A stretch of DNA of 16,229 nt from an uncultured Senegalimassilia sp. (GCF_934632265.1 NZ_CAKTYH010000035.1:1-16229), one strand, 5' to 3'; counted from the stretch's first letter, positions 1 through 8,494 are shown. Numbers and translations are program-made. Notes: a model not told the origin generated them from the letters alone.

Positions 1-765
1 CCGAGCGGCCATCTGCTCGATTTGAGCAACGTTCGCCTGACCAGGCTCTTGCTCTAGTTCCGTATCATCGTTGTTGGCCTGCTGGTTTTCCGCCCGTTGC
101 TTTCGCCTTGCTCGCTTCGATGGCCCCAAGCCGATCAGCTCTCGTGCTTTGGAGATGTAATCGAGCATCGACACCACCGTCAGCAGCAACGCGATTGCCA
201 TGACTATCCAGCTGACAACCCACATCACATCCGAAAACGCCTCGACAAGCGTGCCCATCATGTAGCTGTCCTTGATGGTGAACAGGACGATGGCGATCAT
301 CTGGAACACCGTTTTGAACTTGCCGTACCAGCTGGCGGAAATGACCGTTCCCTTGCTGGCTGCAACCATGCGCACGCCCGAGACTATGAACTCACGAGCG
401 ACGATGATGAGCGCAACCCAGCTGGGCAGCGATCCAAGCTCGATAAGCGCTAAAAGAGCCGCCATGACCAAGATCTTATCGGCAAGCGGGTCCATGAATT
501 TGCCGAAATCGGTGACTTCACCGCGGCTTCGCGCCAAATACCCATCAAGCCAATCCGTACAGGAGATCAGCACGAAGATGGCTGCTGTGATCAGGCTTTT
601 GGAATGTTCGGCCAAATCAGGCAGATGAAACCACTGCGGCCAGGGGCTTAGAAGCACGACAACGAACACGGGGACCAAGCATATGCGGATGAGCGTGACG
701 ATATTAGCTGGAGTCCACAAGCTTGTTGCAGCTTGCGGTGCAGCTTCAACTTGCAGCTTATGCAT
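1..765 (-). CDS. pgsA: CDP-diacylglycerol--glycerol-3-phosphate 3-phosphatidyltransferase, 3' end missing
   Basis: The product makes phosphatidylglycerophosphate from CDP-diacylglycerol and glycerol 3-phosphate in the cytoplasmic membrane, the committed step to phosphatidylglycerol and cardiolipin. I translated this frame by hand: 255 codons are open from ATG 765 to the window edge, so the end lies outside. The full CDP-alcohol phosphatidyltransferase motif is present: D71, D74-G75, A78-R79, G88, D92 and D96, spaced as DGxxARx8GxxxDxxxD. Hydrophobic stretches near residues 22-40, 58-70, 98-125, 153-165 and 181-202 fit a polytopic enzyme. After about residue 215 comes a basic then acidic hydrophilic tail (KRARRKQR, later DDTELEQE) that goes beyond the usual enzyme core. 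The start follows the rimO stop by 3 nt, so translational coupling is likely. A TAG lies in frame two codons upstream, which fixes this ATG as the earliest start. In related genomes cinA and recA often follow; that would be off the window. Confidence 0.95.
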   Translation of the reverse strand, partial: MHKLQVEAAPQAATSLWTPANIVTLIRICLVPVFVVVLLSPWPQWFHLPDLAEHSKSLITAAIFVLISCTDWLDGYLARSRGEVTDFGKFMDPLADKILVMAALLALIELGSLPSWVALIIVAREFIVSGVRMVAASKGTVISASWYGKFKTVFQMIAIVLFTIKDSYMMGTLVEAFSDVMWVVSWIVMAIALLLTVVSMLDYISKARELIGLGPSKRARRKQRAENQQANNDDTELEQEPGQANVAQIEQMAAR

Positions 766-768
766 CGG

Positions 769-2115
769 CTATTCGCCTTCCATTTCATAGAGCAGCGTAT
801 CGGTTATGGTAACGCGAACGATATGCCCCGGTTCACCGTTTTCGACATAGGTGACGCCGTCGACTTCGGGAGCCTGGCACATCGCGCGCCCGAACAGCTG
901 GCCGTCCTCTTCCCTGCCCTCGATCAGAACATCCATGGGCTTTCCAGCACGCGCAGCAACCAGCGGCGTGCACACGTCATCCGCTAGATCGCGCAAGCGC
1001 TGGGCGCGGTATGCCTTTTCGTCGTCGTCCACCTGGTCGGGCAGATCGAATGCACGCGTGCCCTCTTCGCGAGAATAAGCGAACACGCCGATGTAATCGA
1101 AAAAGCCCTCTTCGACGAAATCGCAAAGCTCTTCGAAGTCCTCGTCGGTTTCACCGGGGAAGCCTGCGATGAGCGTAGTGCGCAGCGTGACGTCGGGAAC
1201 AATGCGGCGAATGCGCTCTACTAAGGATTCATACTCCTCGCGCGAGCCCTTGCGGTGCATGGCCTTCAAGATGCCCGGCTGGACATGTTGAAGCGGGATA
1301 TCGAAATACGAGCAGATATTGTCATGGTCGGCCACGGTCTGCAGCAGCTCATCGGTGACGCCTTCGGGCTGGATGTACATGACGCGGAACCAGGTGTCGG
1401 CGAACTCATCGGCAAGAGAGCCGATGAGCCAAGCCAGGCTGGACTTGTCTTCAAAATCCTGCCCCCAGCGGCCCGTATCCTGAGCGATGAGGACGATCTC
1501 CTTCACGCCTTCCGCCACGCGATTCGCAACATCGGCGCGCACCGTTTCATAATCGAAGCTGTGATATCGGCCGCGAATATAGGGGATAGTGCAATAGGAG
1601 CAGAAGCGGTCGCAGCCATCGGAGATCTTCACATACGCGGAGACGGCACGTGAGCCGTTGACGGCCACTGCACCCTCGGGCACGGCACCGAGCATTGCCG
1701 CCTTCATGCGCTCCAACTTAGCCTGATCGATGCCAAGCGCTTGGGCGATGACCTGCACGATATCGTCTTCCTTGCTGCACGGAACGAACGCGGATGCCTC
1801 GGGCAGCTCGGATTCCAGATCCTGACCATAGCGCGCCGGCACGCAACCAGCGATGATGAGCGCAGCGCCTGCAGCCACGTTGGGCATGCCGGCAACCTCG
1901 AAGATGGCCTCCAGGCTTTCCTCGGTGGCGCTCTGGATGAACGAGCAGGTGTTCACCACCACGGCATCGGCGGCTTCCGGATCCTGCTCGATGACGAAGC
2001 CGCTGTGCATGAGCTGCGACTGCATACGCTGCGTATCAACCTCGTTTTTCGCGCAGCCCATTGTGACGAAGGCGACGCGAGGGCTCTCGATTTCAAAGAC
2101 GTTTTCGGTTTCCAC
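769..2115 (-). CDS. rimO: Ribosomal protein S12 (aspartate-89) methylthiotransferase
   Basis: RimO is a radical-SAM enzyme that adds a methylthio group to a conserved aspartate of ribosomal protein S12. The 448-residue reading has the family order. The N-terminal UPF0004 domain carries three cluster cysteines, C21 (in TMGCAKNEVDT), C57 (VNTCSF) and C91 (AGCVPARYG). The radical-SAM core has CxxxCxxC at C168, C172 and C175 (DGCDRFCSYC). A C-terminal TRAM domain covers about residues 380-448. The motifs AKNEVDT and YIQPEG favour RimO over MiaB. The frame is open upstream to 2373, but that part is an Arg/Gly-rich antiparallel reading of yajQ. I chose GTG 2115 because a TAAGGA ribosome site sits 5 nt before it and the resulting length is normal for the family. 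The gene starts 8 nt after the yajQ stop and ends 3 nt before pgsA, inside the tight ftsK-to-pgsA cluster. Confidence 0.96.
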   Translation of the reverse strand: METENVFEIESPRVAFVTMGCAKNEVDTQRMQSQLMHSGFVIEQDPEAADAVVVNTCSFIQSATEESLEAIFEVAGMPNVAAGAALIIAGCVPARYGQDLESELPEASAFVPCSKEDDIVQVIAQALGIDQAKLERMKAAMLGAVPEGAVAVNGSRAVSAYVKISDGCDRFCSYCTIPYIRGRYHSFDYETVRADVANRVAEGVKEIVLIAQDTGRWGQDFEDKSSLAWLIGSLADEFADTWFRVMYIQPEGVTDELLQTVADHDNICSYFDIPLQHVQPGILKAMHRKGSREEYESLVERIRRIVPDVTLRTTLIAGFPGETDEDFEELCDFVEEGFFDYIGVFAYSREEGTRAFDLPDQVDDDEKAYRAQRLRDLADDVCTPLVAARAGKPMDVLIEGREEDGQLFGRAMCQAPEVDGVTYVENGEPGHIVRVTITDTLLYEMEGE

Positions 2116-2120
2116 GGAAA

Positions 2121-2126
2121 TCCTTA
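2121..2126 (-). promoter_or_regulatory. Ribosome binding site that fixes the rimO GTG start
   Basis: On the minus strand TAAGGA lies 5 nt before GTG 2115. Its TAA is also the stop codon of the upstream yajQ-like gene (2124-2126), so ribosomes ending on yajQ would be placed at the rimO start. This supports the short rimO reading over the longer open frame. Confidence 0.7.
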
Positions 2127-2621
2127 GCGATAGTTTACGTACTGGAGCGGCTGGCCGTAATCCTGGCCCTTCAAAAAGGCGATGACCTCTTGCAGCGTGT
2201 CGCGGGAAGCCGAGGAAACGCGCAGCTTGTCTCCTTCGACGGTGACCTTCACCTTGAGCTTCTGAGCCTTGATGTCCTTGTTGATCTTGCCGGCGGTTTC
2301 CTTGTCGATGCCTTCGACGATGGTTGCCGTCTGCCGCACGCTCTGCCCGGTGGCCGCCTGGGGGTCGCCCCATTTGACGGCGGTGAGATCGATGCCTCGC
2401 TTGATGAGCTTGCTGCCCATGATGTCGATGACCTGACGCGCCACGAAATCGGCAGGAGCGGCAACCGTGATGGTCTTCTTTTGCTTGTCAAGGGAAAGCT
2501 CAGCGCCGGAGCCCTTCAGGTCATAGCGCTGCGACAGCTCCTTTTTCGCCTGCTGATATGCATTGTCGACTTCCTGCATGTCGACGGTGGAAACGACGTC
2601 GAAGCTTGATTCCTTAGCCAT
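2124..2621 (-). CDS. yajQ: YajQ family nucleotide-binding (cyclic di-GMP-binding type) protein
   Basis: The 165-residue product matches the YajQ/UPF0234 family (about 163 residues) along its whole length. Landmarks are the opening MAKESSFDVVS, QRYDLKG near residues 31-37, KRGIDL near 74-79, and the ending YGQPLQYVNYR. Family members are small cytosolic proteins with two ferredoxin-like folds; some bind cyclic di-GMP and act with a transcription factor, and older work links them to nucleic-acid binding. Which applies here cannot be read from the sequence. The ATG has a GAAAGGCGG ribosome site 6 nt upstream, beginning just after the rodZ-like stop 17 nt away. Its stop overlaps the rimO ribosome site. 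Placement between rodZ and rimO suggests co-transcription with cell-envelope genes. Confidence 0.95.
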   Translation of the reverse strand: MAKESSFDVVSTVDMQEVDNAYQQAKKELSQRYDLKGSGAELSLDKQKKTITVAAPADFVARQVIDIMGSKLIKRGIDLTAVKWGDPQAATGQSVRQTATIVEGIDKETAGKINKDIKAQKLKVKVTVEGDKLRVSSASRDTLQEVIAFLKGQDYGQPLQYVNYR

Positions 2622-2638
2622 GGTAAACCGCCTTTCAA

Positions 2639-4021
2639 CTAGTAAGAAGAATACGTCGAGGGTGAATGCTGGGTACCTGTCGAGCTAGTGCCGGAACCGG
2701 TCGTCGAGGTGGAACCCGTGCTAGTCGTGCCTGTCGAGCCGGAACCTGATGACACCGAGGATGAAGTTGATGAGCCGGTGCCCGTGGTCGACTGAGCAGA
2801 GGTGCCGTTTGACGCCGAGTTCGTCGACGACGAGGTTGATCCGGTGGTGCTCGAGGAAGTGCTGGACGAGTCAAGCCCGTCGACCTTCACATCGGGATGA
2901 TCTTTTGCCCACGACGCAAGGTAGTCCTTGAAGTTGACGGTGGCCGTAGGCATGCCCGTAGTGGCATCGCTGGTGAATTCGACTTCCTTGCCATCCATGG
3001 TGACCGTGAATCCGGAGGAAACCCATGTTGCCAAACTCCAGGTGCCGGTCACTTCGACGGTCTCATCCACCGGTCCGGTGAGCATCTGCTCGGTTGACTG
3101 GCCATCCTGCGTGATAACCACATAGGCCTGCTGGCCCTTTGCCAGCTTGTACTCCACCTTCACGCTTGTGGGGACGGTTGTCTCTGCGGAAGTCTTGGTT
3201 TCCGAGCTGTTGCCATTGTCGGAATTGTTGCTGCTAGCGTTCTCCTGGCTTACCCCGCTTCCGTCCGCCGATGTGTCGGTCACGCCCGTGATGGGGACCT
3301 TCGCGACATCTTGCGTGGAGGCCGCCCCGCGGTTTCCGAAGGCAAGAGCCACGATGATGACGAGCAGCAACAGGATGATCACGATGACCGCCACATACGG
3401 CAGCCTCGCCTGCATCCCGCGACCCGCGTTGTTCTGGGAACCGGAATAGAAGTTAGTGAATTGCGTAGTGACGGCGCCGCCGAAATGATTGGAGCGACGG
3501 CTTTCGTTTTCGGCGCGCGCCGCACGAGATGCAAGCGACTCGCGATATTCGCGTTGCGGCTGCTGGTCGCGACGATGCGAGCGCTGAGAGCCCTGTCGCT
3601 GACCCCGCTGGGCACGCTGCGAACGAGGTGCATCGCCGGAACGTTCGTCGCTATAACGGGATGAGCGCTGAGAGCCCTGCCCTCTTCCTTCGTGATGACG
3701 AGCATCGCCGCGCGAAACCGACCTGCGACCGGAAACGTGCGCAGGCGAATCCGATTCGCCCCTAGTGCGCCCGACCTGATACGCATACGCATCATCCAGA
3801 TACATACGCGTGATATCGGCGGGATTGAGCCCGACTAATTTCGCATATGCGTTCACCATATTTCGGGTATAGCCGCGCGCGGGCAAGCGGGAGAAATCGT
3901 TGTTCTCGAGGGCGCGGAGGATGTCGGGGCGGATGCGCAGACGACGAGCGGCCGACTGCACGTCGTAGCCCTTCCGCTCGCGCGCTTCGCGCAATACGGT
4001 GCCGAATGAAACCTGGCCCAT
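2639..4021 (-). CDS. RodZ-like membrane protein: N-terminal HTH, one transmembrane helix, Ser/Thr/Gly-rich extracellular tail
   Basis: The 460-residue protein has the RodZ layout. Residues 1-75 form a helix-turn-helix of the RodZ/HTH_25 type (FGTVLREARERKGYD, then LPARGYTRNMVNAYAKLVGL), which in RodZ contacts MreB. Residues about 88-180 are a hydrophilic linker rich in Arg, Gln and Ser. Residues 207-229 are a strong transmembrane helix ending in Asn-Arg. Residues about 285-380 resemble the beta-rich periplasmic RodZ (DUF4115-like) domain. Residues 384-460 are almost only Ser, Thr and Gly. By family role it would tie the cytoskeleton or elongation machinery to the wall; I see no mreB here, so that role is inference. 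It starts 12 nt after ftsK with a clear AAGGAG site and is followed 17 nt later by the yajQ-like gene. The ftsK-rodZ-rimO-pgsA order is common in Gram-positive lineages and supports the call. Confidence 0.85.
   Translation of the reverse strand: MGQVSFGTVLREARERKGYDVQSAARRLRIRPDILRALENNDFSRLPARGYTRNMVNAYAKLVGLNPADITRMYLDDAYAYQVGRTRGESDSPAHVSGRRSVSRGDARHHEGRGQGSQRSSRYSDERSGDAPRSQRAQRGQRQGSQRSHRRDQQPQREYRESLASRAARAENESRRSNHFGGAVTTQFTNFYSGSQNNAGRGMQARLPYVAVIVIILLLLVIIVALAFGNRGAASTQDVAKVPITGVTDTSADGSGVSQENASSNNSDNGNSSETKTSAETTVPTSVKVEYKLAKGQQAYVVITQDGQSTEQMLTGPVDETVEVTGTWSLATWVSSGFTVTMDGKEVEFTSDATTGMPTATVNFKDYLASWAKDHPDVKVDGLDSSSTSSSTTGSTSSSTNSASNGTSAQSTTGTGSSTSSSVSSGSGSTGTTSTGSTSTTGSGTSSTGTQHSPSTYSSY
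2649..2872 (-). repeat. Low-complexity Ser/Thr/Gly codon tract
   Basis: This stretch encodes residues 384 to about 457 of the RodZ-like protein and is dominated by AGC, TCG, ACC, ACT and GGT-type codons, with short imperfect repeats of the STGT and SSS kind. Such tracts often vary in length between strains. Confidence 0.7.
3579..3679 (-). repeat. Pair of identical 17-bp direct repeats in the RodZ-like linker
   Basis: GAGCGCTGAGAGCCCTG (plus strand) occurs at 3579-3595 and again at 3663-3679, 84 bp apart. Both copies are in the same reading frame and encode QGSQRS in the Arg/Gln/Ser-rich cytoplasmic linker. This points to internal duplication of a linker unit. Confidence 0.7.
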
Positions 4022-4033
4022 GCCTTCTCCTTA

Positions 4034-6514
4034 TTAATTGTCACCGTCATGTTGTTCGAACGCTTTCAGCGTTTCAAGCTCCATGGCATCGACGAGTACT
4101 TCTCTGGGCTTGCTGCCGTTCGGAGGACCGACGACGCCCTTATCTTCCAACATATCCATTATACGCCCCGCACGTGAGTAACCCACTTTGAGGCGTCGCT
4201 GGATATTGGAGGTGGAGCCCAAGCCGCTCGACACCACCAACTCGGCCGCCTCCCAAATGAGCGGATCGTCGTCGGCGCACGTTCCGCCGCTGGCATCCGA
4301 GGGGCACGACCCCAATGTGATTAGATTGGTGGATAAGATCTCGGAATGATACTCCGGCTCACCCTGACTGCGCAACTTCTCCACAACCGCGTTGATCTCA
4401 TCTTCGGAAACGTAGCATCCCTGGATGCGCATGGGTTTTGCGTACTCGGGCTTACTGAGCAGCAAGTCACCCAAACCGATAAGGTTCTCAGCACCCGGCG
4501 TATCCAAGATAACGCGGCTGTCGATGCCGCTTGCCACGTTGAACGCGATGCGGTTGGTGATGTTGGCCTTGATCAGACCCGTGACCACATTCGTCGAAGG
4601 ACGTTGCGTGGCGACGATCAGGTGGATGCCGGCTGCGCGGGCAAGCTGCGCGATTCGGCTGATGGAGAATTCCACCTCCTTGCCGACGTTCATCATAAGG
4701 TCGGCAAGCTCGTCGATGATGATGACGATATAGGGAAGCTCGTCTCCCAGCTCGTTTTCCGGCAGCTCCTCCCCTGCCTCCTGCGCGGCTTTCAGCTCGG
4801 CTTGCGCTGCCTGCACCTTCGCGTTGTACTGCCCGATGTTGCGGGCGCCCACCTTCGAAAACACCTTCAGGCGCCGCTCCATTTCCGCAACGCCCCAGCT
4901 TAAAGCGCTCGCTGCTTCTTTTGGTTCGGTCACAACGGGGACATAGAGATGCGGGATGCCGTTGTACGGCGTGAACTCGACGCGCTTCGGGTCGATCATG
5001 ATGAAGCGCACCTCGGAGGGGGTTGCCCGCATGAGGATGGACATGATCATCGCGTTGATGGAGACCGATTTACCCGAACCGGTGGTGCCGCCGATAAGCA
5101 AGTGGGGCATCTTCGCAAGGTCGGAGACGATGCAATGGCCTTCGACGTCTTTGCCGATGGCGATCTGTAAAGGCCCAGGAGCGGCATCTTTGATGACATC
5201 GCCGAGCAAAACCGTTTGACGCGTGCGATTGGGCACCTCGATGCCGACATAATTGGTTCCGGGAATAGGCGCGAAGATGCGTACGCCAGGCGCTGCAAGT
5301 GCAAGCGCGATATCGTCCTCAAGTGCGGTGACGCGGCTTACACGTACGCCAGCCGGCAAATCGACTTTGAACAAGGTGACCGTTGGACCTGCAACCCAGC
5401 CCACCACCTTGGCCATGATGTTGAAGTCTTCGAGGGTCTCCTGCAAGCAAGCGCCGGTTTCCTGAAGCTCGGAATCGGTAGCCAGGTCCTTATCCGGATC
5501 GGTGGACGTTGCCAGCAGGTCAATGGGCGGAAGCTCGAAGCCCTGTTCGGGGCGAGGAGTGGCAACCGGAGTAGCGGCTTTGGAAGGCTTTTTCGGCATA
5601 GTCGGCGCAGCGGCGCGCTCGATGGGCTTGCGACGTCCAAGCTTGCGCGTGATGGTCTCGGGTGCGTTCTTTTCGCTTTCGGCAGAAACGCCATCATCGG
5701 CTGATGCACCGGCACTGCCGTGGCGGCGGTTTGAAGGTGCGCTTCGCTTGATCGTCTGAGTTTTAGCGGTTTCCAATTCCGCAAGCTCGGCTTCGTCGGT
5801 GCGCTTCGCCTGAGGGCGGGAAACCCTTGCGAACGCAGGCGGCGGGACCACGCCATGCTCGCGCTCTTCGGCCTCCTCACGCGCCTCGGCCAGCGCACGA
5901 AGCTTCTCGATGATGCTGGATACGGAGAAGCCGATGACGATGAGTCCGGCGATAGCCAGACCGAACAGCACGATGGCGGAGATCACCTTGCCGAACAGCG
6001 TCAGACCGCACCATGCGATGCCGGCGCCGATATAGCCTCCGCGCGCGGAAAGCTGGTCGGCCAGGAATAGATTGTCAGTGGCGTCGGGAGCGGCTTCGGG
6101 CGTGAACAGCGCAAGCAGCGACAAAACTGCGATGAACAGCATGGCAAGACCCACGGAAACACGCAGCGGAACGCCCTCCTTGTCGATACGGACAAGGCAG
6201 CTTGCTCCGATGGCAACCAGGAAAAACGGCAGCAGATACGCGCCGATGCCCAAGCACAGATGCAACAGCTGTGACACGAACGAGGTGATAAGCGCGTCGG
6301 TGGGAACGACGGCAGCAACGAACAGCACGATGCCCAAAAGCGTTATGGCAACGCCGGTGATATCGCGCTTGGTGCGCTCATCGAAGATCTGCGGCTGGGC
6401 AGGCGCCGGGGCGGCTTGCTTGGCAGCGCGTTTTTGCGCTGGGCTAGCAGCTTTGGATTTGCCGCCGCCGGCCTTTTTAGACGAGGTTGATTTGTTCGAT
6501 GCAGTTCGGGCCAC
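4034..6514 (-). CDS. ftsK: DNA translocase of the FtsK/SpoIIIE family
   Basis: This is a septum-anchored ATP-driven pump that moves chromosome ends through the closing division site. With the GTG start at 6514 it has 826 residues. Residues 53-75, 82-108, 119-138 and 178-199 form four membrane segments. A charged, Pro/Ala-rich linker spans about 205-325. The motor follows, with Walker A GGTTGSGKS at 475-483, Walker B IIIDEL at 598-603 and the ATQRPS motif at 635-640. A winged-helix gamma domain covers about 748-812 (SNIQRRLKVGYSRAGRIM), which in the family reads chromosome polarity sequences. The frame is open to a TTG at 6577, but that start lies inside the hairpin after rnj, so I place the start at GTG with the GGGGAGG tract beside it. 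It ends in TAA followed by a second TAA, 12 nt before the rodZ-like gene. Confidence 0.97.
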   Translation of the reverse strand: MARTASNKSTSSKKAGGGKSKAASPAQKRAAKQAAPAPAQPQIFDERTKRDITGVAITLLGIVLFVAAVVPTDALITSFVSQLLHLCLGIGAYLLPFFLVAIGASCLVRIDKEGVPLRVSVGLAMLFIAVLSLLALFTPEAAPDATDNLFLADQLSARGGYIGAGIAWCGLTLFGKVISAIVLFGLAIAGLIVIGFSVSSIIEKLRALAEAREEAEEREHGVVPPPAFARVSRPQAKRTDEAELAELETAKTQTIKRSAPSNRRHGSAGASADDGVSAESEKNAPETITRKLGRRKPIERAAAPTMPKKPSKAATPVATPRPEQGFELPPIDLLATSTDPDKDLATDSELQETGACLQETLEDFNIMAKVVGWVAGPTVTLFKVDLPAGVRVSRVTALEDDIALALAAPGVRIFAPIPGTNYVGIEVPNRTRQTVLLGDVIKDAAPGPLQIAIGKDVEGHCIVSDLAKMPHLLIGGTTGSGKSVSINAMIMSILMRATPSEVRFIMIDPKRVEFTPYNGIPHLYVPVVTEPKEAASALSWGVAEMERRLKVFSKVGARNIGQYNAKVQAAQAELKAAQEAGEELPENELGDELPYIVIIIDELADLMMNVGKEVEFSISRIAQLARAAGIHLIVATQRPSTNVVTGLIKANITNRIAFNVASGIDSRVILDTPGAENLIGLGDLLLSKPEYAKPMRIQGCYVSEDEINAVVEKLRSQGEPEYHSEILSTNLITLGSCPSDASGGTCADDDPLIWEAAELVVSSGLGSTSNIQRRLKVGYSRAGRIMDMLEDKGVVGPPNGSKPREVLVDAMELETLKAFEQHDGDN

Positions 6515-6526
6515 GCCCTCCCCTTT
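6515..6526 (-). promoter_or_regulatory. Purine-rich ribosome binding site for the ftsK GTG start
   Basis: The minus strand reads AAAGGGGAGGGC directly before GTG 6514. GGAGG ends 2 nt from the start, which is closer than usual, while AAAGG sits 7 nt away. No other start between the rnj hairpin and the conserved protein has such a tract, so it decides the start. Confidence 0.55.
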
Positions 6527-6560
6527 CGTGCTAAAGCGTTTCCGCTGTTGTTCGAGCAAG

Positions 6561-6594
6561 CGAGCACCTGCGCGCAATGCAACGCAGGTGCTCG
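6561..6594 (-). terminator. Hairpin after rnj, probable U-poor terminator
   Basis: Perfect 12-bp stem: plus-strand CGAGCACCTGCG at 6561-6572 pairs with CGCAGGTGCTCG at 6583-6594, around a 10-nt loop. It begins 27 nt after the rnj stop. On the minus strand it is followed by CTTGCTCG, with no U-run, so it may stop transcription poorly or act mainly by protecting the 3' end. Confidence 0.65.
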
Positions 6595-6620
6595 TAAACG
6601 GATTCGTGTGTAAGGCGAAA

Positions 6621-8468
6621 CTAGATGTCCAGCAGGTTCACCACCGTCATGGGACGGGTTTTCGTGCGTTCCCAAAGCAGGGAAAGCAGGGCATCGCGGG
6701 CGGCTTTCTTGAGCTCTTTGCCTGAGGCGCCCTTGGACAGCGCCTTGGTAAGCGCGTTCTTCACGCACTTCTCGCATTCCTGGACCAGATAACCGTCGTC
6801 CCCGCCGGTGATGCCGTGCATCTCCACCTGGACGTTGCCGGCAACGGCCTTCTTGCGGCCGGAAACCGCTGCCGCGATGGCGGCGAAGCCCTGTGCGGAA
6901 AGCGCCGTGCGCTCCTCGAGCACCTGTTCGGAAGTGTCGCCGACCGACAGGCCGTCGACGAGCACGATGCCGGACTGCACGAACTCGCCATGCTTGACGC
7001 CCTTCGTGGACAGCTCCAGGCTTTCACCGTTTTCGCAGATGAACACGTTCTCGGCCGGAACGCCGACAGCTTCAGCCAAACGTGCGTGAGCGCGAAGATG
7101 CGTGGCCTCGCCGTGCACTGGCATAAACGCCTTAGGCTGCACGATGGTCAGCATGATCTTCAGCTCCTCTGCCGAGGCGTGACCGGACACATGCACGCGG
7201 GCACGGGACTTGTCATACACATCGGCGCCGATCTTGGCCAAGGAGTTGACCACCTTCGTGACGGCCTTCTCGTTGCCGGGAACTGGCGTAGCCGAGATGA
7301 TGACGGTGTCACCGGCCTCCATGTCGATGGTTTTGTGCTCACCGGCCGCGATGCGAGCCAGAGCCGACAGCGGCTCGCCTTGGCTGCCCGTGCACATGAT
7401 GACCACCTGCTCGGGCGGGATGCCCTTCAGGTCGTACGCATCGATGATGTCCTGGTCGGAGATCTTCAAGTAACCCAGCTTGCGCGCGATGTCGGTGTTC
7501 TGCACCATGGAGCGGCCGGTAACGACCACCTTGCGACCATTGGCGACGGCGGCATCGCAGATCTGCTGCAGTCGATGGATATGGCTGGCGAACGACGCGA
7601 TGATGACGCGGCCCTTCGCCTGCGCGATGATGCGCTGAAGCTCCTTGCCGACCTCCGCCTCGCTGGGCGTGAAGTTAGGGTTGGTGGCGTTCGTGGAGTC
7701 GGACATCATCAGATCGACGCCCTCATCGGCAAAGCGCGCGAGCGCGCCGAAATCGGTGTGCACCCCGTCGATGGGCGTTTGGTCGAGCTTGAAGTCGCCC
7801 GTGTGCAGCACATTGCCTGCAGGGCTGCGGAAAAACACGCCGACCGCTCCGGGGATGGAGTGGTTCACGGCGAAGAACTCGGCCGTGATGCAGCCAAGAT
7901 TCACCTTGTCGCCGGGTTTTATCTCCACAAGCTTGGCGTTTTTGATTCGATGCTCTTTGAACTTGCCCTCGATCAGGCCCAACGTCATCTTCGTGCCGTA
8001 GATGGGCACCTGACGATCCAGGTCTTTGATGAGATACGGCAAAGAGCCTGTATGATCCTCGTGGCCGTGCGTAATCACGATGCCGCGCAGCTTATCTGCA
8101 TGCTGCAGCACGTACGTGTAATCCGGCAGGATGAGATCTACGCCAGGGTGATTGTCGTCGGGAAACATCAGGCCCGCATCGTCAAGAACCATATCGCCCT
8201 TGCATTCGAACACGGTCATGTTCTTGCCGATGGCATCCAAGCCGCCGAGAGGGATGATCTTCAGCGTGGCTCCGCGATCTTTTTTCGAGGAGTCGAAAGA
8301 ACGCCTACGGGAGCGCGGGCGCTTGCGGCCCTGGTCGGTGTTGCCCTCTTTGGTAAGCTTCGGACGCTCAAGGTCGAGCTTCACGTGCTTTACCGATTGC
8401 GTGCTTTTGCCGCCGTTCTCAGGGCGCACATCGCCATTGCGCTTCGGGCGCTGTTCGTTTTGATCCAT
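6621..8468 (-). CDS. rnj: Ribonuclease J (metallo-beta-lactamase / beta-CASP RNase)
   Basis: RNase J has 5'-to-3' exonuclease and endonuclease activity and works in mRNA decay and rRNA processing in the cytosol. The 615-residue protein has the zinc motif HGHEDHTG (H134, H136, D138, H139), then H203 (NHSIPG), H222 and D225 (HTGDFK). The beta-CASP region covers about 250-430 with SGH at 428-430, and PVHGE with H452 completes the site. The ending, residues about 515-615, is the family C-terminal domain. The first 65 residues are a highly basic, disordered-looking extension before the enzyme begins at TLKIIPLGG; similar extensions occur in actinobacterial RNase J. The ATG has a TAAGGAAA tract upstream. 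It lies after dapA and before ftsK, as in many Actinobacteria, but hairpins on both sides suggest it can form its own transcript. Confidence 0.97.
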   Translation of the reverse strand: MDQNEQRPKRNGDVRPENGGKSTQSVKHVKLDLERPKLTKEGNTDQGRKRPRSRRRSFDSSKKDRGATLKIIPLGGLDAIGKNMTVFECKGDMVLDDAGLMFPDDNHPGVDLILPDYTYVLQHADKLRGIVITHGHEDHTGSLPYLIKDLDRQVPIYGTKMTLGLIEGKFKEHRIKNAKLVEIKPGDKVNLGCITAEFFAVNHSIPGAVGVFFRSPAGNVLHTGDFKLDQTPIDGVHTDFGALARFADEGVDLMMSDSTNATNPNFTPSEAEVGKELQRIIAQAKGRVIIASFASHIHRLQQICDAAVANGRKVVVTGRSMVQNTDIARKLGYLKISDQDIIDAYDLKGIPPEQVVIMCTGSQGEPLSALARIAAGEHKTIDMEAGDTVIISATPVPGNEKAVTKVVNSLAKIGADVYDKSRARVHVSGHASAEELKIMLTIVQPKAFMPVHGEATHLRAHARLAEAVGVPAENVFICENGESLELSTKGVKHGEFVQSGIVLVDGLSVGDTSEQVLEERTALSAQGFAAIAAAVSGRKKAVAGNVQVEMHGITGGDDGYLVQECEKCVKNALTKALSKGASGKELKKAARDALLSLLWERTKTRPMTVVNLLDI

Positions 8469-8494
8469 GTATTGATTTCCTTACTGCCAACATA

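Noticed and set aside
2116..2373. 86-codon N-terminal extension of rimO
   Set aside because: It overlaps yajQ in another frame and is Arg/Gly-rich without similarity to RimO. GTG 2115 with a ribosome site gives the normal length.
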